From assembly GCA_902781455.1 (NCBI GenBank), contig CACZJF010000004.1:62001-126000 (forward strand): 64,000 nt of DNA, given 5' to 3'. Both the position numbers and the translations under genes were made by a program. This document shows, piece after piece, positions 17,815 through 26,137 of the stretch (its first letter is position 1; each line of letters begins with the position of its first letter). The stretch is from an uncultured Lachnospiraceae bacterium (GTDB lineage: Bacteria; Bacillota; Clostridia; Lachnospirales; Lachnospiraceae). The notes under the pieces were generated by a model. It saw only the letters and a list, made by a program, of their open reading frames with translations. It was not told the DNA's origin and did no database searches.

Positions 17815-19117
17815 GTATGCTGCCAGCAAGGAGAAGGAATCCGCTTCTCCGCTTGCTTCCAGGATGCGTCCCCGTACACTGGAAGAGGTTGTGGGGCAGG
17901 AGCATATTCTTGGAAAGGGCCGTATGCTTGAGCGGGCGATCCGCGCTGACAGGCTGAGTTCCGTGATTTTTTATGGTCCGCCCGGAACGGGGAAGACAAC
18001 GCTTGCCCGGGTGATCGCGAATACGACGTCCTGTGTGTTCCGGCAGATCAACGCGACTGCGTCCGGGAAGAAGGATATGGAGGAAGTCGTGCACCAGGCG
18101 AAGGAAACGCTTGGAATGTACGCGAAGCGGACGATTCTGTTTATTGATGAGATTCATCGGTTTAACAAGGCGCAGCAGGATTATCTGCTGCCTTTTGTTG
18201 AGGATGGGACGGTCGTTCTGATCGGAGCGACGACAGAGAATCCATACTTTGAGGTGAACAGCGCGCTTCTGTCGCGGTCTGTCATTTTTGAGCTGAAGAG
18301 GCTGGAAAGAGAGGACATAGCCGTGCTGATCCGCAGGGCTGCGGCAGACCGGGAGAGAGGAATGGGGGCGTTTGACGCCGTGATCGATGAGGACGCGGTT
18401 TCCTTTCTCTCTGATGTGTCCGGCGGAGATGCCAGAAGTGCCCTGAATGCGCTGGAGCTGGGTGTTCTGACGACACCGCGCTCGGAGGATGGAAAGATTC
18501 ATATCACCCTGGAGGTCGCGGCAGAATGCATTCAGAAGCGGGTGAACCGGTATGACCGGGATGGCGACCAGCACTATGATACGATCTCTGCCTTCATCAA
18601 GAGTATGCGGGGGTCGGATCCGGATGCTGCCGTGTTTTATCTTGCGCGTATGCTGGAAGCGGGAGAGGACATCCGTTTTATTGCCAGAAGGATTATCATC
18701 TGTGCGTCCGAGGACGTCGGAATGGCGAACCCGCAGGCACTGGTGGTGGCTGTATCGGCCGCGCAGGCAGTGGAACGGATCGGGCTTCCTGAGTCACAGC
18801 TGATCCTGGCGCATGCCGCAGTCTGTGTGGCGGTCAGTCCCAAGAGCAATTCCTGCACCGAGGCGATCTTTGCGGCCCGCAGGGCTGTGCAGGAGAATAC
18901 CTTTACAATCCCGCCTTATCTGCAGGATGCGCACTACAAAGGAAGTGCCAGTCTCGGGCGGGGGATCGGATATGAGTACGCGCATGATTATCCAAAGCAT
19001 TTTTCGAAGCAGAGATATCTGCCGGAAGAACTGAAGGACGCACATTTCTATGAACCATCAGACAACGGGTTTGAGAAAGAGGTCCGGCAGTATCTTAACT
19101 GGATACATGAAGAATAA
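17801..19117 (+). CDS. rarA: Replication-associated recombination protein A (RarA/MgsA)
   Basis: AAA+ ATPase of the clamp-loader group that acts at stalled replication forks with SSB and the DNA polymerase. The 438-residue product starts MDLFEYAASKEKES and shows RPRTLEEVVGQEHILG, Walker A YGPPGTGKTTLA, Walker B LFIDEIHRFNKAQQD, sensor GATTENPYFEVN, arginine finger ALLSRS, and the C-terminal tetramerisation region (ASEDVGMANPQAL, GSASLGRGIGYEYAHDYP). The start at 17801 has AAGGAG seven bases upstream; a longer open frame to 17639 is not needed. It overlaps the preceding membrane-protein gene. Confidence 0.95.
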   Translation: MDLFEYAASKEKESASPLASRMRPRTLEEVVGQEHILGKGRMLERAIRADRLSSVIFYGPPGTGKTTLARVIANTTSCVFRQINATASGKKDMEEVVHQAKETLGMYAKRTILFIDEIHRFNKAQQDYLLPFVEDGTVVLIGATTENPYFEVNSALLSRSVIFELKRLEREDIAVLIRRAAADRERGMGAFDAVIDEDAVSFLSDVSGGDARSALNALELGVLTTPRSEDGKIHITLEVAAECIQKRVNRYDRDGDQHYDTISAFIKSMRGSDPDAAVFYLARMLEAGEDIRFIARRIIICASEDVGMANPQALVVAVSAAQAVERIGLPESQLILAHAAVCVAVSPKSNSCTEAIFAARRAVQENTFTIPPYLQDAHYKGSASLGRGIGYEYAHDYPKHFSKQRYLPEELKDAHFYEPSDNGFEKEVRQYLNWIHEE

Positions 19118-19168
19118 TGCCCGCGGCCGGCTGTCTGCGGGAATCACAGGATGGAGGAGAGGACAGCG

Positions 19169-20947
19169 ATGGAACAGATTCTGGATCTGCTGGGGAATTA
19201 CGTATCGGAAGCATTTGAACTGGCAGGATATGAGAAAGACCTGGGAAAGGTGACGATCTCAAACCGGCCGGATCTGTGCGAATACCAGTGCAACGGTGCG
19301 ATGGCCGGAGCGAAGCGCTATCACAAGGCGCCTGTCATGATCGCGCAGGATGTGGCGCAGGTTCTGGAGGGCTGCGATGCCTTTGAAAGTGTGCAGGCGG
19401 TTCCGCCGGGATTCCTGAATCTGAAACTGTCCGCGAATCTGCTCGCCGGATACCTGAATGAGATGAAGGAGGATCCGCGTCTCGGCGTTCCGGCAGTGGA
19501 GCAGGGAAAGACGGTTATCATCGATTACGGCGGGGCCAATGTGGCCAAGCCGCTTCATGTCGGCCATCTCCGCTCTGCGGTGATCGGCGAGAGTGTGAAG
19601 CGGATTCTGCGTTTCCTCGGACATCATACGATCGGCGATGTACACCTGGGAGACTGGGGACTCCAGATGGGACTGATCATCGCGCAGCTTCACGAAGAGC
19701 AGCCGGATCTTCCGTACTTTGACGAAAACTGGACCGGCGCGTATCCGGAGGAAGCGCCCTTTACGATCTCAGAGCTGGAGCAGATCTATCCGCAGGCAAG
19801 CAAAAGGTCCAAGGAAGATGAAGCGTTCCGGGCTGAAGCGTTGAAGGCGACGGAGCAGCTGCAGCACGGACACAGGGGATACCGTGCGCTGTGGCAGCAT
19901 ATTCTTGATGTTTCCTGCGCTGACCTGAAGAAGAACTATGACAGCCTGAATGTTTCTTTCGAGCTGTGGAAGAAGGAATCGGACGCGCAGCCGTACATTC
20001 CGGATCTGGTTGATTACCTGAAGAGAGAAGGATACGCGCACCTGGACCAGGGCGCGCTGGTTGTGGATGTCGCGGAGGAATCCGATACCAAGAAGATTCC
20101 GCCCTGCATGATCCTCAAGTCAGACGGTGCGTCTTTGTACAATACGACTGATCTGGCGACGATCGTGATGCGGATGGAAAACTGGAAGCCGGATCATATC
20201 ATCTATGTCGTTGACAAGCGGCAGGATCTGTACTTTACGCAGGTGTTCCGCTGCGCGCGCAAGGCAAAGCTTGTGAACGGGGACACGCAGCTGACATTTC
20301 TGGGCTTCGGCACGATGAACGGGAAGGACGGAAAACCCTTCAAGACCAGGGATGGCGGTGTGATGCGCCTGGAGAACCTGATCGCGGATATCGATGAGGA
20401 GATGCTGCGCAAGATCTGCGAGAATCATGAGGCGGATCCGGAACAGGCACGGGAGACGGCGAAAACGGTCGCTCTGTCAGCGATCAAGTACGGCGACCTG
20501 TCGAACCAGGCTTCCAAGGACTATGTTTTCGATGTTGAGAAATTCACCTCATTTGAGGGGAATACCGGACCGTATATTCTCTATACCATCGTCCGGATCA
20601 AGTCTATCCTGCGGAAGTACCAGGAGGAGACCGGCAGGAGCGATGAAGCGCTCGCAGACCTGAAGATTCTCGCCCCGGCAGGAGAGAGCGAGAAAGCACT
20701 CGGACTGTCCCTGACCGGTTTCACACCCGCCGTGCTGCTTGCGGGAGAAGAGCTTGCGCCGCATAAGATCTGCGGATACATCTATGAGCTGGCAAACCAG
20801 CTGAACCATTTCTATCATGAGACAAAGATTCTGACAGAGAGCGCCGAGGCACAGCGGGAATCCTATATCGCGCTTCTGCTTCTGACACTGCGTGTACTGG
20901 AATGCGGGATTGATCTGCTCGGCTTCTTTGCCCCGGACAAAATGTGA
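19169..20947 (+). CDS. argS: Arginyl-tRNA synthetase
   Basis: Charges tRNA-Arg with arginine. The 592-residue class I enzyme shows the N-terminal additional domain, the HIGH-type box HVGHLRSAVIGE preceded by YGGANVAKPL, the GDVHLGDWGLQMG segment, the KMSKS-like KPFKTRDGGVMRL and an anticodon-binding C-terminal domain ending in a hydrophobic GIDLLGFFAPDKM. I use the ATG at 19169, which has GGAGAGG at proper spacing; another ATG at 19151 is possible. Only 7 bases separate its stop from the AEC transporter gene. No T-box leader is seen upstream. Confidence 0.95.
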   Translation: MEQILDLLGNYVSEAFELAGYEKDLGKVTISNRPDLCEYQCNGAMAGAKRYHKAPVMIAQDVAQVLEGCDAFESVQAVPPGFLNLKLSANLLAGYLNEMKEDPRLGVPAVEQGKTVIIDYGGANVAKPLHVGHLRSAVIGESVKRILRFLGHHTIGDVHLGDWGLQMGLIIAQLHEEQPDLPYFDENWTGAYPEEAPFTISELEQIYPQASKRSKEDEAFRAEALKATEQLQHGHRGYRALWQHILDVSCADLKKNYDSLNVSFELWKKESDAQPYIPDLVDYLKREGYAHLDQGALVVDVAEESDTKKIPPCMILKSDGASLYNTTDLATIVMRMENWKPDHIIYVVDKRQDLYFTQVFRCARKAKLVNGDTQLTFLGFGTMNGKDGKPFKTRDGGVMRLENLIADIDEEMLRKICENHEADPEQARETAKTVALSAIKYGDLSNQASKDYVFDVEKFTSFEGNTGPYILYTIVRIKSILRKYQEETGRSDEALADLKILAPAGESEKALGLSLTGFTPAVLLAGEELAPHKICGYIYELANQLNHFYHETKILTESAEAQRESYIALLLLTLRVLECGIDLLGFFAPDKM

Positions 20948-20954
20948 GGACAGA

Positions 20955-21893
20955 ATGATACAGATACTTTCAGGACAGCTGTTTACCATGTTCCTGATGC
21001 TCCTGGTGGGCTTTGTTGTCTTCCGGACGCATCTTACGAACCATGAAGGAAACAAGACACTTGCCAATATTCTTCTTCTGGTGGCAAATTCAGCCATGCT
21101 GCTGGATTCTTTGCTCTCCATAGAGTACAAGGAAACCATTCTGCATGGCCTTCTGATCAGTATTCTGCTGGGATTTCTCTGCCATTTTGCGGTCATACTG
21201 GTCTCGTATCCCTTCCTTGGGAAGGCGGACCGTCATCCCCAGATCGGGATAGAGCGGTATATGACGGTCTTCAGCAACTGTGGCTTTATGGGAATTCCGC
21301 TGGTATACGCGACCTTCGGCCCGGAAGCCGTTCTGTATCTGACCGGATACCTGATCCCGAACAATATTCTGACCTGGTCTTACGGCGTGCCGGAGATTAC
21401 GGGGAAAATGTCCTGGCGTCAGGTTGGAAAGGGGCTCTGCTCGCCGAATATCATCTGTATTCTGATCGGCCTTGTGTGCCTTTTGTGCCGGATTCCGGTG
21501 GAGCTGCATGTCAGGAGAGCAGTCAGCTATATCGGATCCATGACGACACCCATGGGAATGATTGTCGCCGGAACGGCACTGGCTGAGACCGGGCTGAGAG
21601 GCGTCCTGAAAAGACCAAGGCTGTTTCTTGTGACGGCGCTGAAACTGGCTGCCGCGCCGATGGCGACCTGCCTGATTCTGATCCTGACAAGAAGTGTGAT
21701 TCCTTTTGGGGAAGATATCTTCTACGGGATTCTGATTCCTTCAGCATGTCCTGCGGCGACGACAGGAACCATGCTGGCACTGCGCTACGACAAGGACTAT
21801 CAGTACGCGTCACAGATCTTCATTGTTTCCACGCTTCTGAGTCTTGTCTCGATTCCGGCCATGGTCAGCCTGATCCGCATGATCGCGTTCTGA
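20955..21893 (+). CDS. AEC family (auxin efflux carrier-type) transporter
   Basis: A 312-residue membrane protein with about ten hydrophobic segments, of the AEC/bile-acid-auxin permease group. Diagnostic pieces are MTVFSNCGFMGIPLV, the broken helix SACPAATTGTMLA, and the C-terminal FIVSTLLSLVSIPAM. Known members carry malate, malonate, other small organic anions or auxin; the substrate here is not predictable. ATG at 20955 with GTGAGGACAGA upstream and 7 bases after argS, so it is probably co-transcribed with argS. Confidence 0.85.
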   Translation: MIQILSGQLFTMFLMLLVGFVVFRTHLTNHEGNKTLANILLLVANSAMLLDSLLSIEYKETILHGLLISILLGFLCHFAVILVSYPFLGKADRHPQIGIERYMTVFSNCGFMGIPLVYATFGPEAVLYLTGYLIPNNILTWSYGVPEITGKMSWRQVGKGLCSPNIICILIGLVCLLCRIPVELHVRRAVSYIGSMTTPMGMIVAGTALAETGLRGVLKRPRLFLVTALKLAAAPMATCLILILTRSVIPFGEDIFYGILIPSACPAATTGTMLALRYDKDYQYASQIFIVSTLLSLVSIPAMVSLIRMIAF

Positions 21894-21939
21894 TCTTTCC
21901 GGAATGCTGACGGCGCTCCGGAATCCATACCGTCCGGAT

Positions 21940-22702
21940 TCAGACAGATCCGCGGCCGACGCACAGTGTGAGAAAGAAAACCCTTTCGACGCCGGCGGAC
22001 CGGAGCGTACGGGCGGCTTCGTCCATGGTGGCTCCGGTCGTGTAGATATCATCGATGAGGAAGGATAACAGACTGCACAATGACAGCTTCGGGGTGGATC
22101 CGGAAAACACCCCGGAGATTTTTTCTGCGCTCTGACCGCCCCAGTTTTTTGGAAGACTGTGTGAGACGCGTTCTGACCAGCAGGTTTTCTTCTACCGGAA
22201 GGCCGCATTCTGCACTGAGAGCGCGGGCGAGCAGCACTGCCTGGTCATAGCCGCGCATGGCACGTTTTTTCGGGTGCATGGGGACCGGGATCAGACACTG
22301 TGCCCTCCAGAAGGGCTGCATCCCGGCATACAGGTCAGACAGGCATTTGCCGAAAAATGGAATGTACTCCCGCCGGTTGAGGAATTTCATGCGGTTGACA
22401 GACAGGCGAAGCTTCTTTTCATAGAGAAAGACGGCCCGTCCTTCGTGAAACAGATGCCCGCGCGTTTCGCAGTCGGCACACAGTTCCTTCTCCGCGTGAA
22501 GCAAGGGCTTGCCGCAGCACATGCAGAAAGGCTCTTCCACATATGGAAGAGAATCCGCACATTGCCTGCAGACAAGTGTCTCTTCCGGCAGAAGAATTCT
22601 TTCACAGACCGGGCAGCGGGGAGGATAGAGCATGTCGAGAAGAACACGGCCGGCCAGACGCACAACGCCGAAGCCGCTGGAAGAAGAGCTGGTATGATTC
22701 AT
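21940..22702 (-). pseudogene. comFC: ComFC-like phosphoribosyltransferase, interrupted by a one-base frameshift
   Basis: The gene codes for a ComFC/GntX-like protein used in DNA uptake: an N-terminal four-cysteine-pair zinc-binding region (PPRCPVCERIL, CRQC, CMCC, CADC), IPVPMHPKKRAMRGYDQ, and an expected PRTase motif. In frame one the protein runs to HPEAVIVQSVIL and then ends prematurely at 22049. Reading on with one base removed in the run gaggaagg near 22057-22063 gives IDDIYTTGATMDEAARTLRSAG and a natural stop at 21940. Thus a single extra base separates the two halves. It may be a true inactivation, a phase-variable or programmed site, or a sequencing error. The start at 22702 is uncertain; the open frame continues upstream into the palindromic element. 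No comFA is adjacent. Confidence 0.85.
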
Positions 22703-22770
22703 CAATACGCCTTGCGTACCCTCATTCCTGATCATAGTACACAGGGAGAAAACGTCAAGCGTTTCTTTCA

Positions 22771-22942
22771 GAAGCGTTCTTACAGGCAGCCCTGCAAACA
22801 CGGTCGCCTACCCTCGTTTTGCATCAGTTGCACTGCCAGCGCTCCCGGCTCCTATAGAAGCGTGGTCGCCTCCGCGCTGGCAGCAATTCGCAAAACTCGG
22901 TCGGCTTCCTATTGTTTGAGGGGCTGCCTGTAAGAGCGCTTC
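22771..22942. repeat. 172-bp imperfect palindromic element
   Basis: The outer arms 22771-22792 and 22921-22942 pair over 22 bp with only one wobble. Further pairing inside includes 22795-22800 with 22913-22918, 22816-22822 with 22890-22896 (GTTTTGC/GCAAAAC) and 22833-22842 with 22874-22883 (10 bp perfect). No obvious target-site duplication flanks it. It resembles a MITE-like or REP-like element or a structured RNA. Confidence 0.75.
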
Positions 22943-22987
22943 AACATAAGTCTTCACAATCGGGTCAGAATCCTCATCCCGGCCAAG

Positions 22988-23016
22988 GTGACGCAATCCG
23001 TGTTGTGTGGTATACT
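22988..23016 (+). promoter_or_regulatory. Promoter candidate for the cdaA operon
   Basis: GTGACG at 22988-22993, 17-base spacer and TATACT at 23011-23016, about 50 bases before the first gene of the operon. Confidence 0.55.
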
Positions 23017-23063
23017 TCCAGTAACAGATAAGATGACAGAAAGATCGCGCGAAGGAGCTCAGG

Positions 23064-23645
23064 ATGGCAGACCGGGAGAAGGTTCGGCTGATGGCAAGAC
23101 TGGCTATGCTCGAGAAGCACAGCGGCAGGAGAATCCGGAAGGCAGAGAATACCAGCCGGATTGATCTGATCACGAATCCGGTCTGGAGATGGGGTCTCTT
23201 CGTTACGCTGCTCTTTTTTGCTCTCACTGCCGTGTTTGCGGTCCTGAATATGGACATGGTCCTGGACGCGGTCTCAAAGGACCGGACGAAGAGCCTGATT
23301 ATGATTGTGCTGATCACGTGGCTGAGCCTTCTGACGGTAACGATTGTGATTTCTTTTCTCTGGTCTGTATCCGGGGCGAAAAGAGTAAACAGGGAGCGGG
23401 AGCAATACCGCAGGTATCTTTTGGAACTTGAAAGGATCAGTCGGATGGAAGACAGAAGACACGAAGCTTTTTCAGAGGATGACCTGTGGGAGGAGCCTTC
23501 ACGGCCGCTAAGAAGCCGCCACCGCTCACGCCCCGCGGAAGAAGACCTGGACTACAGACAGATGGAAGTCCTTGAGTTTGAGGACGATGATTACTGTTAC
23601 TATGTGGAAGCAGTGCCAAAAAGACGAGGAGGAAGGCACGGATGA
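23064..23645 (+). CDS. Membrane protein of unknown function upstream of cdaA
   Basis: A 193-residue protein with two membrane helices (about residues 43-62 and 76-98) and an acidic, Arg- and Glu-rich cytoplasmic tail ending in EFEDDDYCYYVEAVPKRR. I do not recognise a family. Its TGA overlaps the cdaA ATG by four bases, so the two are translationally coupled, which makes a role in the same c-di-AMP membrane complex possible but unproven. A candidate promoter precedes it, so it is likely the first gene of a long operon. Confidence 0.72.
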   Translation: MADREKVRLMARLAMLEKHSGRRIRKAENTSRIDLITNPVWRWGLFVTLLFFALTAVFAVLNMDMVLDAVSKDRTKSLIMIVLITWLSLLTVTIVISFLWSVSGAKRVNREREQYRRYLLELERISRMEDRRHEAFSEDDLWEEPSRPLRSRHRSRPAEEDLDYRQMEVLEFEDDDYCYYVEAVPKRRGGRHG

Positions 23646-24520
23646 TTTCGTGGGTGAATGCCTTTATCACAAGGGTCAATACCTATCTTACCAGGCTGAA
23701 CCTGCCGAATGTGACACTGACCCTGATCGATATTCTGGAAATCCTGATTCTGGCATGGCTGGTTTACCGGCTTCTGAACTGGATTCAGAGTTCCCATGCA
23801 TGGACGCTTCTGCGGGGGATCATGGTCATCGCCATCGCGCTCGCGCTGATCTATCTGCTGCAGATGGATACGCTGATCTATATTATCAATCAGGGACTGA
23901 GTATCGCAATCCTGACGCTTGTCGTCGTTTTCCAGCCGGAGTTGAGGAAGGTCCTGGAGTCTCTGGGAGAGAGGGAGCTTCTGAATCATTCCTTCCTGTT
24001 TGGCTCTTCGAGGAACTATACGAGCAGATTCTCCGACAAAACACTGGAAGAGATCGTCAGGGCCTCCATGGAGATGTCCGCTGAGCGCACTGGCGCGCTG
24101 ATTGTCATTGAGCAGAATGAGAACCTGAGAGAGTATGAGAGAACCGGCATTGAGGTAGATGCCCTGGTGACCAGCCAGCTTCTGATCAATATATTTGAGC
24201 ACAATACACCGCTCCATGACGGCGCGGTGATTATCCGGGGAGACCGGGTGACTGCCGCGACGTGCTACCTGCCGCTGTCGGACAACAAGACGCTGTCAAA
24301 AGCGCTTGGTACCAGGCACCGCGCGGGTGTTGGCGTGTCCGAGGCAACGGATTCTCTGACGATCATCGTATCTGAAGAGACGGGCGGCATCTCCATGGCC
24401 TACAGGGGAGATCTGCAGCGCAACGTCACGGAGATGACGCTGAGAGACCGCCTGATCGAGGCACAGAATAAGTCCGCAACCGGACGCAGAAAGAATCTTC
24501 GGTTCAGGAGGGCAAAGTAA
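23642..24520 (+). CDS. cdaA: Diadenylate cyclase CdaA
   Basis: Makes the second messenger c-di-AMP from two ATP; the product controls potassium and osmolyte uptake and cell-wall homeostasis. The 292 residues start with three membrane helices (about 10-85) followed by the DisA_N-type catalytic domain. The catalytic DGA motif (LHDGAVIIRGDRV) and the RHR motif (GTRHRAGVGVSEATDS) are both intact, as is the conserved EETGGIS. The gene is coupled to its neighbours on both sides: it overlaps the upstream gene by 4 bases and cdaR by 1 base. The usual third partner glmM is not in this window. Confidence 0.95.
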   Translation: MISWVNAFITRVNTYLTRLNLPNVTLTLIDILEILILAWLVYRLLNWIQSSHAWTLLRGIMVIAIALALIYLLQMDTLIYIINQGLSIAILTLVVVFQPELRKVLESLGERELLNHSFLFGSSRNYTSRFSDKTLEEIVRASMEMSAERTGALIVIEQNENLREYERTGIEVDALVTSQLLINIFEHNTPLHDGAVIIRGDRVTAATCYLPLSDNKTLSKALGTRHRAGVGVSEATDSLTIIVSEETGGISMAYRGDLQRNVTEMTLRDRLIEAQNKSATGRRKNLRFRRAK

Positions 24521-25839
24521 TGGGACATAAGATCCGGAAAGCCCTTCTGGGCAACCTGTGGATAAAGCTGCTTTCACTCCTGATCGCCATCGGAATCTGG
24601 CTCATGGTGACAAATGCGAACAATCCAGTCAGAACAACCTTGTTCCCGAATGTTCCGATCACCATTGTCAACCAGGATTCTGTCGCGGATATCGGCAAGG
24701 TGATCGAAGCGCAGGGAAGCGGAACCGTGACGCTCAAAGTGACGGAAAAGCGTTCTGTCCTGGAACATCTGAACAAGAACGGATCCGACTTCTATGTGGA
24801 AGCGGACATGAACAACATCACCGAGATGAATACGGTGCCGCTGACCGCTTCCTGCACCAATCAGGCGGTTACCTGGGATGAGATTGAGATTTCTCCGTCC
24901 AGTCTGAAGGTGACACTTGAGGATAAGGTAGAGCAGACCTACATCGCTTCCGTCTCCGCGGAAGGAGTCCCGGCGGGCGGCTGGGAAGTCGGTACCTGCA
25001 CGATCAAAGAAGGAAAGAATATTGTCATTGCAGGACCGGGATCCCTGATCAACATTATCAATCAGGTGGTCGCGCCCGTGAATGTGGAAGGTATGCAGGA
25101 AGACTCCAGTGTATCCAGTGTTTTGAAGATCTTTGACAAAAACGGGGATACCTTTACGGATGCACAGCTGGCTAGCCTGGAGTTCAAGGATGAGAACGGC
25201 AACGTCCTGACCAACCATACGGTTGAGGTTCAGGCAGATTTGTGGCGGATCCGTACAGATCTTCCGATCAGGGTGCAGACAATGGGAAGCCCTGCCTGGG
25301 GTTATCGTGTGACAGGCATTACGACGATTCCGGAGACAATCAGCGTCGCCGGAACAGAGGAAGCGCTGGAAGCGGTCGGAGCAGTGTTTGACGTCGCGGA
25401 CCAGATCGACGTAACCGGACTGTCGCAGGATGTGACACAGGAGATCGATCTGACGGATACGCTCGCGCAGTTAGACGGCCTGAAGCTGATCACGGATGCG
25501 GATCCGACTGTCCAGGTTGAGGTCGCGATTGAGGCGAATGGAGACGTAACCCTCACAATCCCGCTCAGTTCGATCAACTTCGCGAACAAGCCGGAGGGGA
25601 TGGATCTGGTCTTTACCCCCGCTGATGAAGTGGTCGTGAAAGTCCACGCGCTGTCAGAGGAAGCGCAGAAGCTTTCTGCCGAAGCACTCAGCCTGAGCTG
25701 TGATCTTGCTCCGTGTGCCGAAGAGGGCAGCTTCGAGGTGCCGGTACAGGTTTCGCTTCCGGAGGGTTATGAACTTGCTTCGGGAGTGACATTAACTGTC
25801 ATTTCGGCCAGACAGGCCGCGCAGACGGAGGGCGAATAA
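24520..25839 (+). CDS. cdaR: CdaA regulatory protein CdaR (YbbR domains)
   Basis: An extracytoplasmic protein anchored by one N-terminal helix (about residues 14-30), with a series of three to four YbbR-like beta-domains across its 439 residues. Typical spots are KLLSLLIAIGIWLMV in the anchor, the recurring VTEKRSVLEHL/NVEGMQEDS-type turns, and an acid-rich C terminus. CdaR binds CdaA across the membrane and modulates cyclase activity. The ATG shares its first base with the cdaA stop. A short HPr-like gene follows 2 bases after its stop. Confidence 0.9.
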   Translation: MGHKIRKALLGNLWIKLLSLLIAIGIWLMVTNANNPVRTTLFPNVPITIVNQDSVADIGKVIEAQGSGTVTLKVTEKRSVLEHLNKNGSDFYVEADMNNITEMNTVPLTASCTNQAVTWDEIEISPSSLKVTLEDKVEQTYIASVSAEGVPAGGWEVGTCTIKEGKNIVIAGPGSLINIINQVVAPVNVEGMQEDSSVSSVLKIFDKNGDTFTDAQLASLEFKDENGNVLTNHTVEVQADLWRIRTDLPIRVQTMGSPAWGYRVTGITTIPETISVAGTEEALEAVGAVFDVADQIDVTGLSQDVTQEIDLTDTLAQLDGLKLITDADPTVQVEVAIEANGDVTLTIPLSSINFANKPEGMDLVFTPADEVVVKVHALSEEAQKLSAEALSLSCDLAPCAEEGSFEVPVQVSLPEGYELASGVTLTVISARQAAQTEGE

Positions 25840-25841
25840 AG

Positions 25842-26120
25842 ATGATAGAGAAGGAAATCTGTCTGGGCTGTTCCGGCGGGTTGTTCCTGCGGCCGGCAGG
25901 GGAGATCTGCAGAATGGCGATGAAGTATCGCTGTAAAAGCGAGCTGGTGATCGGCGAGAAGTGTTACAATTTAAGGAGTGTGCTTAGTATGCTCAGTGCG
26001 CAGGTAAATACGGAAAAAGATGTCTTACTGCGCTGCGACGGGACGGACGAGACAGAAGCTGCAAAGGCTCTGGCAATGCTGCTGGAAGAAGCCCCTGCAG
26101 AAAGTCCGTCTGAAGAATGA
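25842..26120 (+). CDS. HPr-like protein with Phe at the His15 position
   Basis: A 92-residue protein with the HPr fold pattern. The active-site string GLHARPA of HPr is GLFLRPA here, so residue 15, the histidine that accepts phosphate from enzyme I, is Phe. The regulatory Ser46 position is kept (NLRSVLSML, Ser46 by direct count), as is the neighbourhood of the HPr kinase site. This is the pattern of Crh-type proteins, which lack His15 but can be phosphorylated on Ser46 by HPr kinase/phosphorylase and act as CcpA co-repressors. Role is inference. It sits directly after cdaR, with GGAGGG upstream of the ATG, and before the polysaccharide locus. Confidence 0.75.
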   Translation: MIEKEICLGCSGGLFLRPAGEICRMAMKYRCKSELVIGEKCYNLRSVLSMLSAQVNTEKDVLLRCDGTDETEAAKALAMLLEEAPAESPSEE

Positions 26121-26137
26121 CTCCGGAGAGTTGACTC

